Source: Streptomyces luomodiensis
Lineage (GTDB): Bacteria; Actinomycetota; Actinomycetes; Streptomycetales; Streptomycetaceae
Direction of reading: 5' to 3'
DNA: 64,000 bases
Assembly: GCF_031679605.1 (NCBI RefSeq)
Contig: NZ_CP117522.1
Coordinates: 2,604,001 to 2,668,000 of the forward strand
This document shows, piece after piece, positions 17,795 to 26,178 of this stretch. The notes under the pieces are model-generated. The model saw nothing but the letters and a program-made list of their open reading frames with translations, did not search any database and was not told the DNA's origin. Within the stretch, counting starts at the first letter, position 1. Every line of letters begins with the position of its first letter. Position numbers and translations under genes: made by a program.

Positions 17795-18604
17795 TTACCA
17801 GGTGATCCAGCTGTCCGGGATCGCGTCGTCCAGACGCCGGACCTCGTTCGGGGCCAGCACCCGCGCGTCCTTCAGCCCGCGCGCGACGAGCCGGGCGACC
17901 TCGATCGCGCCGTGTGGCTGGAAGTGGGTGTTGTCCTGGAGCCCATCGGGGTAGTTGGGCCACTCCCCCGGGTCGAGCCAGTCGAAGCAGTCCTTGGTGG
18001 CCTCGGGCCCGAGCCGCTGCCACAGGGCGAGGCTGGTGGCCTGGACGTCGATCAGGGGCACCTGCTCGGCGCGGGCGAGAAGGCGCACCGCGTCGGGGTA
18101 CGCGCCGTGCGTGGGCAGGGCGTTGCCCGCCGCGTCGAAGCGGCGGCGCTCGACGGAGGTCAGCAGCACGGGCCGGGCGCCGCGGTCGCGCGCGCCCTGG
18201 ACATAGCGCCGCAGATACTCCGGATAGGTGGTCTGCGGATCGGTGCCGCGCGCCGGGTCATCGGTCTTCTCGTCGTTGTGGCCGAACTGCACGAGGAGCA
18301 GGTCACCGGGGCGGATGGCGGCCAGGACGGGGGTGAGCAGACCCTCGTCGTAGAAGCTCTTGGAACTGCGGCCGTTGACGGCGTGGTTGGCCACCGCGAA
18401 CCGGTCGTCGCCGAGGAAGAACGGCAGGGCCATCCCCCAGCCGGTCTCGGGGGCGGCCGAGGGGGCCTTGGTCGCGGCGGTGGAGTCGCCCGCGATGTAG
18501 ACGGTGCAGAGGCGGCGGGGACGGGCCTCGGCGGTGCCGGTGGCGGCGAGGACGAAGGGCAGCGCGGCGAGCGAGGCGGCCGCGTGTCTGCGGGACAGGG
18601 ACAT
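17795..18604 (-). CDS. Rhamnogalacturonan acetylesterase-like SGNH hydrolase (CE12)
   Basis: Exported protein of 269 aa with a signal peptide (Arg-rich start, AALPFVLAATGTAEA) and an SGNH fold. VYIAGDSTAA carries the nucleophile Ser, NHAVNGRSSKSF the oxyanion Gly/Asn, LVQFGHNDEK the Asn, and DNTHFQPHGA the catalytic Asp-x-x-His. The extra segments YPEYLRRYVQGARDRGA and PLIDVQATSLALW are typical of CE12 rhamnogalacturonan acetylesterases. The enzyme deacetylates pectin so that lyases can act. It lies between the transporter operon and the PL1 gene on the same strand. Confidence 0.87.
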   Translation of the reverse strand: MSLSRRHAAASLAALPFVLAATGTAEARPRRLCTVYIAGDSTAATKAPSAAPETGWGMALPFFLGDDRFAVANHAVNGRSSKSFYDEGLLTPVLAAIRPGDLLLVQFGHNDEKTDDPARGTDPQTTYPEYLRRYVQGARDRGARPVLLTSVERRRFDAAGNALPTHGAYPDAVRLLARAEQVPLIDVQATSLALWQRLGPEATKDCFDWLDPGEWPNYPDGLQDNTHFQPHGAIEVARLVARGLKDARVLAPNEVRRLDDAIPDSWITW

Positions 18605-18705
18605 GGCGAAGCGGATGCCTTTCGTACGAAGCGTGCGGGTGCCCGGTGCGAACGGGCCCCGGGACGAGGGGCGCGGGGACGGAGGCGAAGGGGCGGCGGG
18701 GCGGG

Positions 18706-18739
18706 CGGGGCGGCCGTTCGGTGGGGCGCGGCCGCCCCG
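18706..18739 (-). terminator. Possible terminator downstream of the sugar-binding protein gene
   Basis: A 10-bp perfect stem (CGGGGCGGCC at 18706-18715 with GGCCGCCCCG at 18730-18739) and a 14-nt loop, 17 bp past the solute-binding protein stop. Very G+C-rich surroundings reduce certainty. Confidence 0.5.
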
Positions 18740-18755
18740 TACGCGCGGACGGCGG

Positions 18756-20096
18756 CTAGCCCTGGTGCTCCTTCCAGTCCGCCTGCGCCGCGTTGAGCTC
18801 CTTCGCGACCTTGTCGCAGAAGGCCTTGGCGGTCATCTGGCCGAGCAGCACCTTCTGGAAGCTGGGCTCGTTGTCGGCCTTGCTGATGTTGTTCCAGTCC
18901 GGGAGGTAGTACGGCAGCTGGACGACCTTGGTCCGCGGATCGTTGAGCGACTCCAGCGCGGCCTTGGTCGGCGGGGCCTCGGCGATCCAGTCGTCGTCCG
19001 CCGCGCCGACGTTGGCGGGGATCGCGCCGACGTCCTCGTTCCACAGGCTGTTCATCTCCGGGGAGGCCGCGAACTCGATGAACTTCCAGGCCGCCGCCTT
19101 GTTCTTGCTCGCCTTGAAGAGCCCGAGCCCGTCCACCGGGTTGGAGACGATGGTGCGCGCCGCTCCGGCCCGCGACGGCGGCAGCGGAATGCCCGCGATC
19201 TTGTCCTTGCCGAGCAGCCGTACGTGGTCGACATAGCTGCCGAGGTTGTGCTGGAGCATCCCGATGTCGCCCTGGTCGAACTGGGCGACCATCTTGGCGA
19301 AGTCGTTGTTGAGGTCCGCGGCGGGCGTGACCTTCTTGAAGAGCGCGACGTACTTCTCGAGCGCCGCGACGTTCTTCGGGTCGTTGAGCGTGGTTTTGTC
19401 GCCGTCCCAGAAGGACGAGATGCCGGACTGGGCGTACATCATGTCCAGCGCCTGGGCGATCGAGCCCGCACCGCCGCGCAGGGTGAAGCCGAACTTGTTG
19501 TCGCCCTTGTCGGTCAGCTCGTCGGCGGCCTGGTAGAAGTGCTCCCAGGTGTCGGGGGCCGGCAGCTTCGCCGCCTGGAACAGGTCGGTGCGGTACCAGA
19601 GGGTGCCCTGGTTGGCGGAGGTCGGGACGGAGTACAGCTCCTGGTCCGCACCGCCGGCCGCGCGGACGCTCTCGACCATGTTCTTGATCAGCTTGCCCTT
19701 GAGGGCGCTGTCGTCGATGCGGTCGGTGACGGGGTCGAGCGCGCCCTGGGCGACCAGGTTGGCCAGATAGGCGGTGCCCACGCCGCCGACGTCGGGCAGG
19801 CTGTCGCCGCCGCTCTGGATGGCGGTGTCGTACTTCGACTGCACATTGGTGATCGGGATCGGCACGTACGTGACCGTGATGTCGGGGTACTTGTCCTCGA
19901 ACTTGGCGATGATCTGCTTCCAGATCTTGGTGCGGGGGCCGCCGTTGTTGTCCCAGAAGGTGATGGTGCCCTTGCCGGAGCCCTCCTCGCCGGTGGTCGA
20001 GCCGTCGTCCCCGCAGGCGGTGGCGGTCAGGGCGAGGGTGAGGGCGGCGGTCAGGGCGGCTGCGGTGCGGGTGGCGCCGCGGGTGCGTGGGTTCAT
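18756..20096 (-). CDS. Sugar ABC transporter solute-binding lipoprotein
   Basis: Family 1 extracellular binding protein of 446 aa. The start ATG 20096 gives a lipoprotein signal (ALTLALTATAC, Cys at about 26) followed by a Gly/Ser linker and GTITFWDNNGGPRTKIWKQ, typical for oligosaccharide-binding proteins. Later segments include VTYVPIPITNVQSKYDTA, DVGGVGTAYLANLVAQG, LYSVPTSANQGTLWYRTDLF and AAWKFIEFAASPEM. With two permeases upstream it forms a CUT1-type importer; the ATPase is probably a shared MsiK-like protein encoded elsewhere. Location among pectinases suggests a pectic oligogalacturonide or related ligand. The operon also contains the Gfo/Idh and DUF6807 genes. Confidence 0.88.
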   Translation of the reverse strand: MNPRTRGATRTAAALTAALTLALTATACGDDGSTTGEEGSGKGTITFWDNNGGPRTKIWKQIIAKFEDKYPDITVTYVPIPITNVQSKYDTAIQSGGDSLPDVGGVGTAYLANLVAQGALDPVTDRIDDSALKGKLIKNMVESVRAAGGADQELYSVPTSANQGTLWYRTDLFQAAKLPAPDTWEHFYQAADELTDKGDNKFGFTLRGGAGSIAQALDMMYAQSGISSFWDGDKTTLNDPKNVAALEKYVALFKKVTPAADLNNDFAKMVAQFDQGDIGMLQHNLGSYVDHVRLLGKDKIAGIPLPPSRAGAARTIVSNPVDGLGLFKASKNKAAAWKFIEFAASPEMNSLWNEDVGAIPANVGAADDDWIAEAPPTKAALESLNDPRTKVVQLPYYLPDWNNISKADNEPSFQKVLLGQMTAKAFCDKVAKELNAAQADWKEHQG

Positions 20097-20185
20097 GGAT
20101 ATGCGTCCGTCTCGTCGTGGGTTTCGCTTGCGGTCACCGGTCGGCACCGGCGGCTCCGGGGCGCGTCCGCTCCTACGGCGGTGGC

Positions 20186-21109
20186 TCATACGGCGGCCCC
20201 CTTGTCGGAGAGCTGCCCCGCGATCCGGGCGGCGGCGGGGCGGTCCAGACGGCCGTCGGCGACGGCGGTGACGATGCGCCGGGTGACGGTGTCGGCGGGG
20301 GCGATCGGCAGCGGCCGCTCCCAGGCGAGGGCCGAGCCCACCGCCGGGTGCTCCCCGGTGCGCACGCACCAGGGGTCGGCCCGGGTGTCGCCGGTCGCTC
20401 CGGCGAAGACCAGCGTCCAGTCGTCGGTGGCCAGCGCCAGCCAGTCCGCGGGCCGTCCGTGCACCGCCGCCTCGCCCTCGCCGTCGGCACTGAAGACGTG
20501 CGCGGGCTCGGGACGCCGCGGGAGGGGCCAGCAGAAGCCGCCCGCGTGGTCGGTGGCGCCGATGCCGATCTCCCGGCCGGTCACATTGGTGAGGGCGGAG
20601 GTGAAGTCCAGTGCCCAGCACCCCGTGCCGAGGGCCCGTACGGCCACCGTGCGGCGCTCCAGCAGCAGTTGCCGCCCGCCGGCCGTCCACGACAGCTCCT
20701 CCACGAACCCGTCGGGGTCGCGCAGCAGCCAGCTGAGATGGCGCTGGCTCCCCTGGTGGTCCAGCCGGCCCGGACCGCCCCGGAAGTCCCGTCCCGCCAC
20801 CTCCGGGACGGCCATGGACACGCCCAGGTGCGCCGGATGTCCAGCGGGCCGCAGCCCGGTGACGGTGGCGCCGCCCAGGGTGCGCACGGGGTGCAGATAC
20901 GGGCGTGGCGCGAGCGTGCCGGGCAGCTGGGGGCGGTGCACGTACGACCCGACGATCCGGCCCTCATGGCGCAGCACGGTGCACGGGGGACGGCGGGTGA
21001 GGGACGGGGTCAGCGGGTTGGAGGGGGTCAGCCGACTGGAGGGGGTCAGCCGGTTGGACGGGGGCAGCGGGTTGGGGGTCAGCGGGTTCGAGGGGGTCAG
21101 AGGTGTCAT
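20186..21109 (-). CDS. DUF6807 (PmoA-like) family protein
   Basis: Protein of 307 aa. After an odd N-terminus of about 35 aa made of Leu-Thr-Pro-Ser-Asn repeats (a degenerate GGGGTCAGCGGGTTGGAG tandem array at roughly 21000-21106), the conserved core reads RPYLHPVRTLGG, HPAHLGVSMAVPEV, DHQGSQRHL and VTGREIGIGATDHAGGF. This family is annotated from a misleading methane-oxygenase link but commonly travels with Gfo/Idh dehydrogenases and sugar ABC transporters. A role in processing an imported sugar is likely; no activity can be stated. Its ATG overlaps the Gfo/Idh stop (21106-21109). The repeat-coded leader may not be translated: Met or GTG starts further in cannot be excluded. Confidence 0.75.
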   Translation of the reverse strand: MTPLTPSNPLTPNPLPPSNRLTPSSRLTPSNPLTPSLTRRPPCTVLRHEGRIVGSYVHRPQLPGTLAPRPYLHPVRTLGGATVTGLRPAGHPAHLGVSMAVPEVAGRDFRGGPGRLDHQGSQRHLSWLLRDPDGFVEELSWTAGGRQLLLERRTVAVRALGTGCWALDFTSALTNVTGREIGIGATDHAGGFCWPLPRRPEPAHVFSADGEGEAAVHGRPADWLALATDDWTLVFAGATGDTRADPWCVRTGEHPAVGSALAWERPLPIAPADTVTRRIVTAVADGRLDRPAAARIAGQLSDKGAAV

Positions 21110-22320
21110 GGGTGCGGGACCTCCGCGGGGGGTGCGGCCCAGGGGGCGCGCAGTTCCGAGTACAGGGCGAGGCGCTCGGCGCCGGCGGTGACCAGTCGGT
21201 CGATGCCGGTCACCACGCGCCGCTTGGCGGCCCGCGCGGTGACGCCCGCACCGGGCTCGGTGCGCCAGGCGTCCGCGGGCAGCGGGACCGGTGCGGGGGC
21301 GGTCCGGACCGCCTCGACGACACGCATGAACGCGCCGGTGCGGTCCGGTGGGACGAGCAGTTCGGTGCCGTCGCGCAGATGCGCGACCAGGTTGTCCAGC
21401 AGGTCGGTGCGCGCGTGGTCGGTGGTCTCGGGCGGCGCTCCGTCGCGTTCGACGCGGACCCGGTCCAGCTTGTACCAGAGGGTGATCCGGCCCCGGTCGC
21501 CGTGGACGGTCACATACGGTTCACCGGGCTCCTCCGCGCACAGGGTGACGGCGGCGGCGATCGTGGTGCCGCCGGTGGTGCGGACGCGTACGCAGGAGGT
21601 GTCGTCGGCCTCGATGGCGTTGGCCCGGTACAGCTCCAGCTCGATACCGGCCACGTCCTCGGCCCGGTCGGCGCCGCCGAGGCTCAGGGCGGTGGCGACG
21701 GCGTGGGCGAGGGGGTTGGTGAGGACCCCGTCGACGACGTCACGGCCGTCGAGGGTGCGGTGTCCGGCCCAGGGGGCGCGGGTGTAGTAGTCCTCGTCGC
21801 GGGCCCACGCCCCGGCCGCGCCGATGCCGCGGATCGCCCCTATGCGGCCGTCGGACACGAGTTTCCGGATGGCGGGCAGGGCCTGGGAGCCGAGCGACTG
21901 GAAGCCGATCTGGCAGGCGGTGCCGTACCGGCGCAGCCCTTCGCTCAACCGGGTGAATTCGGCGTACGAGGGTGTGGGCGGCTTCTCCAGCAGAAGGTGC
22001 GCACCGCGCTCGGCGGCGGCGAGGGCGAGGTCGGCGTGGGTGTGGATCGGTGTGCAGATGACGGCGATCCGGGCGCCGGTCCGGGCCAGAAGTGCGGGCA
22101 GGTCGGCGGATTGTTCGGGCTCGCCGAGCCCGTCGCCCAGCTCCGTCGCCGTGAGGGGACGGAGTTCGCACACTCCGGCGAGCCGGACCTTCCGCTCGGC
22201 GGCCAGCCGGCGGATGTTGTCCAGGTGCCAGCGCCCGTGGCCGCGGGCGCCCGCGAGGACGACGGGTATCGGTTCGTCGGCCGGTGCCTCCCCGCGGCTT
22301 CCGGGGTGCGCCATGTCCAT
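21106..22320 (-). CDS. Gfo/Idh/MocA-family oxidoreductase
   Basis: NAD(P)-dependent sugar dehydrogenase-like protein of 404 aa. ATG 22320 is chosen because AAGGAGG lies 8 nt upstream; the longer GTG frame starts inside that site. The Rossmann domain starts at IPVVLAGARGHGRWHLDNI, followed by IAVICTPIHTHADLALAAAERG, the catalytic motif HLLLEKPPTPSYAEF (EKP) and CQIGFQSLGSQ. The C-terminal domain has DGRDVVDGVLTNPLAHAV. Such enzymes oxidise or epimerise sugars and sugar acids. It is translationally coupled to the DUF6807 gene and lies in the importer operon, so it should act on the imported sugar. Confidence 0.85.
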   Translation of the reverse strand: MDMAHPGSRGEAPADEPIPVVLAGARGHGRWHLDNIRRLAAERKVRLAGVCELRPLTATELGDGLGEPEQSADLPALLARTGARIAVICTPIHTHADLALAAAERGAHLLLEKPPTPSYAEFTRLSEGLRRYGTACQIGFQSLGSQALPAIRKLVSDGRIGAIRGIGAAGAWARDEDYYTRAPWAGHRTLDGRDVVDGVLTNPLAHAVATALSLGGADRAEDVAGIELELYRANAIEADDTSCVRVRTTGGTTIAAAVTLCAEEPGEPYVTVHGDRGRITLWYKLDRVRVERDGAPPETTDHARTDLLDNLVAHLRDGTELLVPPDRTGAFMRVVEAVRTAPAPVPLPADAWRTEPGAGVTARAAKRRVVTGIDRLVTAGAERLALYSELRAPWAAPPAEVPHP

Positions 22321-22337
22321 GCTCGGACCTCCTTGCT

Positions 22338-22349
22338 CGTTCACGAACG
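22338..22349. promoter_or_regulatory. Short palindrome upstream of the Gfo/Idh gene
   Basis: CGTTCACGAACG is nearly palindromic. Its reverse complement CGTTCGTGAACG matches 11 of 12 bases of CATTCGTGAACG at 30235-30246 in the kdgD/udh promoter region. It could be a regulator half-site or coincidence. Confidence 0.3.
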
Positions 22350-22416
22350 GTTGTGCCGCTGACCGGGTGCGTCGGCTCCGGTCGGCTGTTGACCGGCCGG
22401 CTCCCGGCCGGGCCGG

Positions 22417-23316
22417 TCAGCCCTTGACCGCTCCCGCGCTGAAGCCGGTGATCAGCCACTTCTGGATGAAGGCGAAGACGATGACGACCGGCACCGCGGC
22501 GATCACCCCGCCCGCCGCGAGCGCGCCCAGATCGACGCTGTCGGCGCCGATGAGGGTGTTGAGGCCGACCGGGATGGTCTGCTTGTCCTGGGAGCTGAGG
22601 AACATCAGCGCGAACAGGAAGTGGTTCCAGCTGTGCACGAAGGCGAAGGAGCCGACCGCGATCAGCCCGGGGCGCAGCAGCGGCAGCACCACCGCGCAGA
22701 AGGCCCGGAAGCGGCCGCAGCCGTCCACCCACGCCTGCTCCTCCAGCGACACCGGCACGTTCTTGATGAAGCCGCTGATGAGGATGATCGACAGGGGCAG
22801 CTGGAAGACCGTCTCCGCGATGACCACGCTCCCCAGCGAGTTGATCATCTGGAGGTTCTTGAAGATCTCGAAGAGCGGCACCAGCATCAGCGCGCCCGGG
22901 ATGAACTGCGAGGCCAGCAGCGCCAGCATGAAGCCCTTCTTGGCCCGGAAGTCGAAGCGGGCCAGGGCATAGCCGCCGGCCAGCGCGACCGCCGTCGTCA
23001 TCACCAGCGAGGCGACGCCGACGATCATGCTGTTCTGGAAGAAGATCCCGAAGCTGCGCTCGTTCCACACCTTCTGGAAGTGCTCACCCGTGACCGGCCA
23101 GGGCACCAGCGCGTTCGAGCCCGCGGGGCGCAGCGCGAACAGCAGCATCCAGTAGAAGGGGACGAGGGTGAACAGCAGGTACAGGCACAGCGGCAGATAG
23201 ATCTGCCAGCGCGGTACGCCCTGGTCGAGCCCGCGCCGGCGCTTCGCGCGGGCGGCGGGCGGCGGGGCGGCCGCGGGGGCGGGCGGGGTGCCCTGCTCGG
23301 CGAGTGCGGTGGTCAC
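22417..23316 (-). CDS. Sugar ABC transporter permease (MalG-like)
   Basis: Inner-membrane permease of 299 aa with six predicted helices (for example IYLPLCLYLLFTLVPFYWM near the N-terminus). It carries the conserved EAA loop in EEQAWVDGCGRFRAFCAVVLPLLRPGL, which contacts the ATPase. GTG 23316 overlaps the TGA of the preceding permease gene. The C-terminus ends in ITGFSAGAVKG, the standard end of CUT1 permeases. It pairs with the upstream MalF-like subunit for import of the sugar bound by the lipoprotein at 18756-20096. Confidence 0.93.
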   Translation of the reverse strand: MTTALAEQGTPPAPAAAPPPAARAKRRRGLDQGVPRWQIYLPLCLYLLFTLVPFYWMLLFALRPAGSNALVPWPVTGEHFQKVWNERSFGIFFQNSMIVGVASLVMTTAVALAGGYALARFDFRAKKGFMLALLASQFIPGALMLVPLFEIFKNLQMINSLGSVVIAETVFQLPLSIILISGFIKNVPVSLEEQAWVDGCGRFRAFCAVVLPLLRPGLIAVGSFAFVHSWNHFLFALMFLSSQDKQTIPVGLNTLIGADSVDLGALAAGGVIAAVPVVIVFAFIQKWLITGFSAGAVKG

Positions 23317-24239
23317 GTGGTGTCGCCTCCGAACTTGCTCAGGCGCAGATAGAGGATCGAGCAGAAGAGGAGGATCACGAAGGCGACGGTGGTCAGCGCG
23401 GAGGCGTAGCCGAAGTCATGGCCGTTGATCCCGGTGTTGGCGACGTACAGCGGAAGGGTGGTGGTCTGCCCGGCCGGTCCGCCGCCGGTGAGGGTGTAGA
23501 GCAGATCGACGTTGTTGAACTCCCACACCCCGCGCAGCAGCGTGGACAGGATGATCGCGTCCTTGAGGTGCGGCAGGGTGATGTGGAAGAACCGCCGCGC
23601 CCGGCCCGCGCCGTCGACCGAGGCCGCCTCGTACAGGTCCCCCGGGATGGACTGGAGGTCGGCGAGGATGAGGATCGCGAAGAACGGGACGCCGCGCCAG
23701 AGTTCGGCGACCACGGCGGCCCAGAAGACGGTCCCGGTGTCGGAGAGCACCGAGGTGCCGTAGGTGCCGATCCCGGCGTCCGCGAGATAGCGGCTGATGC
23801 CGGTCGAGGGGTTGTAGAGCAGCATCCAGATGGTGGTGGTCAGCACCCCGGACACGGCCCAGGGCGAGAAGACCAGGGCGCGGGCGAGGCCGCGGCCCAG
23901 GAAGGTCTGGTTGACCAGCAGGGCGAGCGCGAGGCCGAGCAGGAGTTGCAGCAGCACCTCGGTGACGACCCATTTGCCGCTGAAGACGAGGGTGTCCCAG
24001 AACTGCGGATCGTCGGTGAAGACGCGGGTGAAGTTCGCGAAGCCGGCCCAGCCGTTCCGCCAGGGCTTGGTGACGTTGTAGTGCTGGAGGCTGTAGTAGA
24101 GGACGCTGAGCATCGGATAGGCGATGAAGCCCAGCATCAGCAGCCCGGCGGGGGCGATCAGCAGATACGGGAGGCGGCGGGGCGGTCCTCCGGTACGGCG
24201 CCGGGTGACCCGGGGTGGTTTCGCCACGGCGTCGGCCAT
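23313..24239 (-). CDS. Sugar ABC transporter permease (MalF-like)
   Basis: Inner-membrane permease of 308 aa. It starts with a basic cytoplasmic tail (PPRVTRRRTGGPPRRLPYLL), followed by the first helix LLMLGFIAYPMLSVLYYSL, RALVFSPWAVSGVLTTTIW, and the EAA loop DLYEAASVDGAGRARRFFH. The first gene of the importer operon; GGAG lies upstream of ATG 24239. The 150-bp region before it holds two AAGCGCTT palindromes and an IclR-type site. Confidence 0.93.
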   Translation of the reverse strand: MADAVAKPPRVTRRRTGGPPRRLPYLLIAPAGLLMLGFIAYPMLSVLYYSLQHYNVTKPWRNGWAGFANFTRVFTDDPQFWDTLVFSGKWVVTEVLLQLLLGLALALLVNQTFLGRGLARALVFSPWAVSGVLTTTIWMLLYNPSTGISRYLADAGIGTYGTSVLSDTGTVFWAAVVAELWRGVPFFAILILADLQSIPGDLYEAASVDGAGRARRFFHITLPHLKDAIILSTLLRGVWEFNNVDLLYTLTGGGPAGQTTTLPLYVANTGINGHDFGYASALTTVAFVILLFCSILYLRLSKFGGDTT

Positions 24240-24300
24240 GACTGCTTCTCCGTTCTCAGAGGTGCACGGGCGGGTCTTACAGGTACGAGCAGGGCGGGTG

Positions 24301-24348
24301 AAGCGCTTGCTGTGAAGCGCTTACCGAATGGCGTTCGATATGACGAAC
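24301..24348. promoter_or_regulatory. Compound operator region of the pectin importer operon
   Basis: Two copies of AAGCGCTT (24301-24308 and 24315-24322) occur in 14-bp tandem units GTGAAGCGCTTRC, resembling LacI-family half-sites that control sugar operons. The palindrome GTTCGATATGACGAAC follows at 24333-24348 and matches the site beside iclR at 12062-12077 in 14 of 16 bases. The first permease start is 61-94 bp away. Dual control by a LacI-type and an IclR-type protein is inferred. Confidence 0.65.
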
Positions 24349-24390
24349 AAATCGTGCGCTGATGGATACGGGCTGCTCAGAGGGTGTGCG

Positions 24391-26178
24391 TCAGCCCGCG
24401 TAGGGTTCGGGAACCGCCCCTGGGCGGGCCAGGAAGCGGAAGTCGCATCCGGTGTCGGCCTGGGTCATCTGCTCCTGGTAGAGCGCGCCGTAGCCGCGTT
24501 CGTAGCGGGGCGGCGGGGCCGTCCACCGCGCCCGGCGCCGCTCCAGTTCGGCGTCGTCCACCTCCAGCCGCAGCGTCCGCGCCGCGACATCGAGGGTGAT
24601 CGGATCGCCGTCGCGGACCAGGGCGAGCGGGCCGCCCACGTACGACTCGGGCGCGATGTGCAGCACACAGGCCCCGTAGCTGGTGCCGCTCATCCGGGCG
24701 TCGGAGATCCGCACCATGTCCCGCACCCCCCGCTTCAGCAGATGGTCGGGGATCGGCAGCATCCCGTACTCGGGCATCCCGGGGCCGCCGAGCGGACCGG
24801 CGTTGCGCAGCACCAGCACACTGTCCTCGGTGATGCCGAGGCCGGGGTCGTCGATGGTGGCCTGCATCGCCCGGTAGTCGTCGAAGACCACGGCCGGCCC
24901 GGTGTGCTTCAGCAGCCGGGGCTCGGCCGCGATGTGCTTGATGACCGCGCCGTCGGGGCACAGGTTGCCGCGCAGCACCGCCACCCCGCCCTCCTCCGCC
25001 AGCGGGTTGTCACGCTCCCGGATCACCTCGGAGTTGTGCACCAGGGCGCCGTCCAGCTGTTCGCGCAGCGTGGTGTGGGCGATGGTGGGGCGGTCCAGGT
25101 GCAGGATGTCGGTCAGCCGGGAGAGGAAGCCGGGCAGTCCCCCCGCGAAGTGGAAGTCCTCCATCAGGTACCGGCCGCCGGGCCGCAGATCGGCCAGCAC
25201 GGGGACAGTACGGGCGATCCGGTCGAAGTCGTCGAGGGTGAGCCGCACCCGGGACCGGCCCGCCATGGCGATCAGATGGATCACCGCGTTGGTGGAGCCG
25301 CCGAGGGCGAGCACGGTCGCGACCGCGTCCTCGTACGCCTCCCGGGTGAGGATCTCCGAGAGCCTGAGGTCCTGCCAGACCAGCTCGACGGCGCGCAGTC
25401 CGGCGGCGGCGGCCATCCGGTCGTGCCCGGAGTCCACGGCCGGGATGGACGAGGCGCCGGGCACGGTCACGCCCAGCACCTCGGCGGCGGCCGTCAGCGT
25501 GGAGGCGGTGCCCATCGTCATGCAGTGACCGGGGGAGCGGGCCAGTCCGCGCTCCAGCTCGGCCATCTCGCAGTCGCCGATCAGCCCGGCCCGCTTGTCG
25601 TCCCAGTACTTCCACATGTCGGTGCCCGAGCCCAGCACCTCGTTGCGCCAGTGCCCCGGCAGCATCGGCCCGGCCGGGACGAAGACCGCCGGCAGGTCGG
25701 CGCTGGCCGCGCCCATCAGCAGCGCCGGGGTGGACTTGTCGCAGCCGCCCAGCAGCACGACGCCGTCGACCGGATAGGAGCGGCACAGCTCCTCGGTCTC
25801 CATGGCGAGGAGGTTGCGGTAGAGCATGGGGGTGGGCTTCTGGAAGGTCTCGGAGAGCGTGGAGACCGGGAACTCCAGGGGGAAACCGCCCGCCTGCCAG
25901 ACGCCGCGCTTGACCGCCTGGGCGCGGTCGCGCAGATGCACATGGCAGGGGTTGATGTCGCTCCAGGTGTTGAGGATCGCGATGACCGGCTTGCCCAGGT
26001 GCTCCTCGGGGAGGTAGCCGAGCTGGCGGGTGCGGGCGCGGTGGCTGAAGGAGCGCAGGCCCTCGGTGCCGTACCACTGGTGGCTGCGCAACTCCTCGGG
26101 CCGTCTGCGTCTCCTGACCGGGGCGCTCGTACCGGTCCCGACCGGGGAACCCGTACCCGTCCCGACCGGGGTGCTCAT
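24391..26178 (-). CDS. IlvD/Edd-family dehydratase (sugar-acid, arabonate/galactonate type)
   Basis: Iron-sulfur dehydratase of 595 aa. ATG 26178 overlaps the stop of the DHDPS-family gene. A short GTG/PVGTGTSAPV repeat forms the N-terminus. The core has LNTWSDINPCHVHLRD (Cys), FPVSTLSETFQKPTPML, VVLLGGCDKSTPALLMGAA (Cys), RSPGHCMTMGTASTLTA (Cys), GGSTNAVIHL and SDARMSGTSYGACVLH. This pattern is closer to sugar-acid dehydratases (L-arabonate, D-xylonate) than to IlvD of branched-chain amino acid synthesis. Coupling to a DHDPS-family protein mirrors the non-phosphorylating pentonate pathway. Galactarate or galactonate are alternative substrates. Confidence 0.85.
   Translation of the reverse strand: MSTPVGTGTGSPVGTGTSAPVRRRRRPEELRSHQWYGTEGLRSFSHRARTRQLGYLPEEHLGKPVIAILNTWSDINPCHVHLRDRAQAVKRGVWQAGGFPLEFPVSTLSETFQKPTPMLYRNLLAMETEELCRSYPVDGVVLLGGCDKSTPALLMGAASADLPAVFVPAGPMLPGHWRNEVLGSGTDMWKYWDDKRAGLIGDCEMAELERGLARSPGHCMTMGTASTLTAAAEVLGVTVPGASSIPAVDSGHDRMAAAAGLRAVELVWQDLRLSEILTREAYEDAVATVLALGGSTNAVIHLIAMAGRSRVRLTLDDFDRIARTVPVLADLRPGGRYLMEDFHFAGGLPGFLSRLTDILHLDRPTIAHTTLREQLDGALVHNSEVIRERDNPLAEEGGVAVLRGNLCPDGAVIKHIAAEPRLLKHTGPAVVFDDYRAMQATIDDPGLGITEDSVLVLRNAGPLGGPGMPEYGMLPIPDHLLKRGVRDMVRISDARMSGTSYGACVLHIAPESYVGGPLALVRDGDPITLDVAARTLRLEVDDAELERRRARWTAPPPRYERGYGALYQEQMTQADTGCDFRFLARPGAVPEPYAG

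Noticed and set aside
20186..21109. Methane monooxygenase subunit (PmoA)
   Set aside because: No transmembrane segments or metal motifs of pMMO; the label comes from the family's historical name only.
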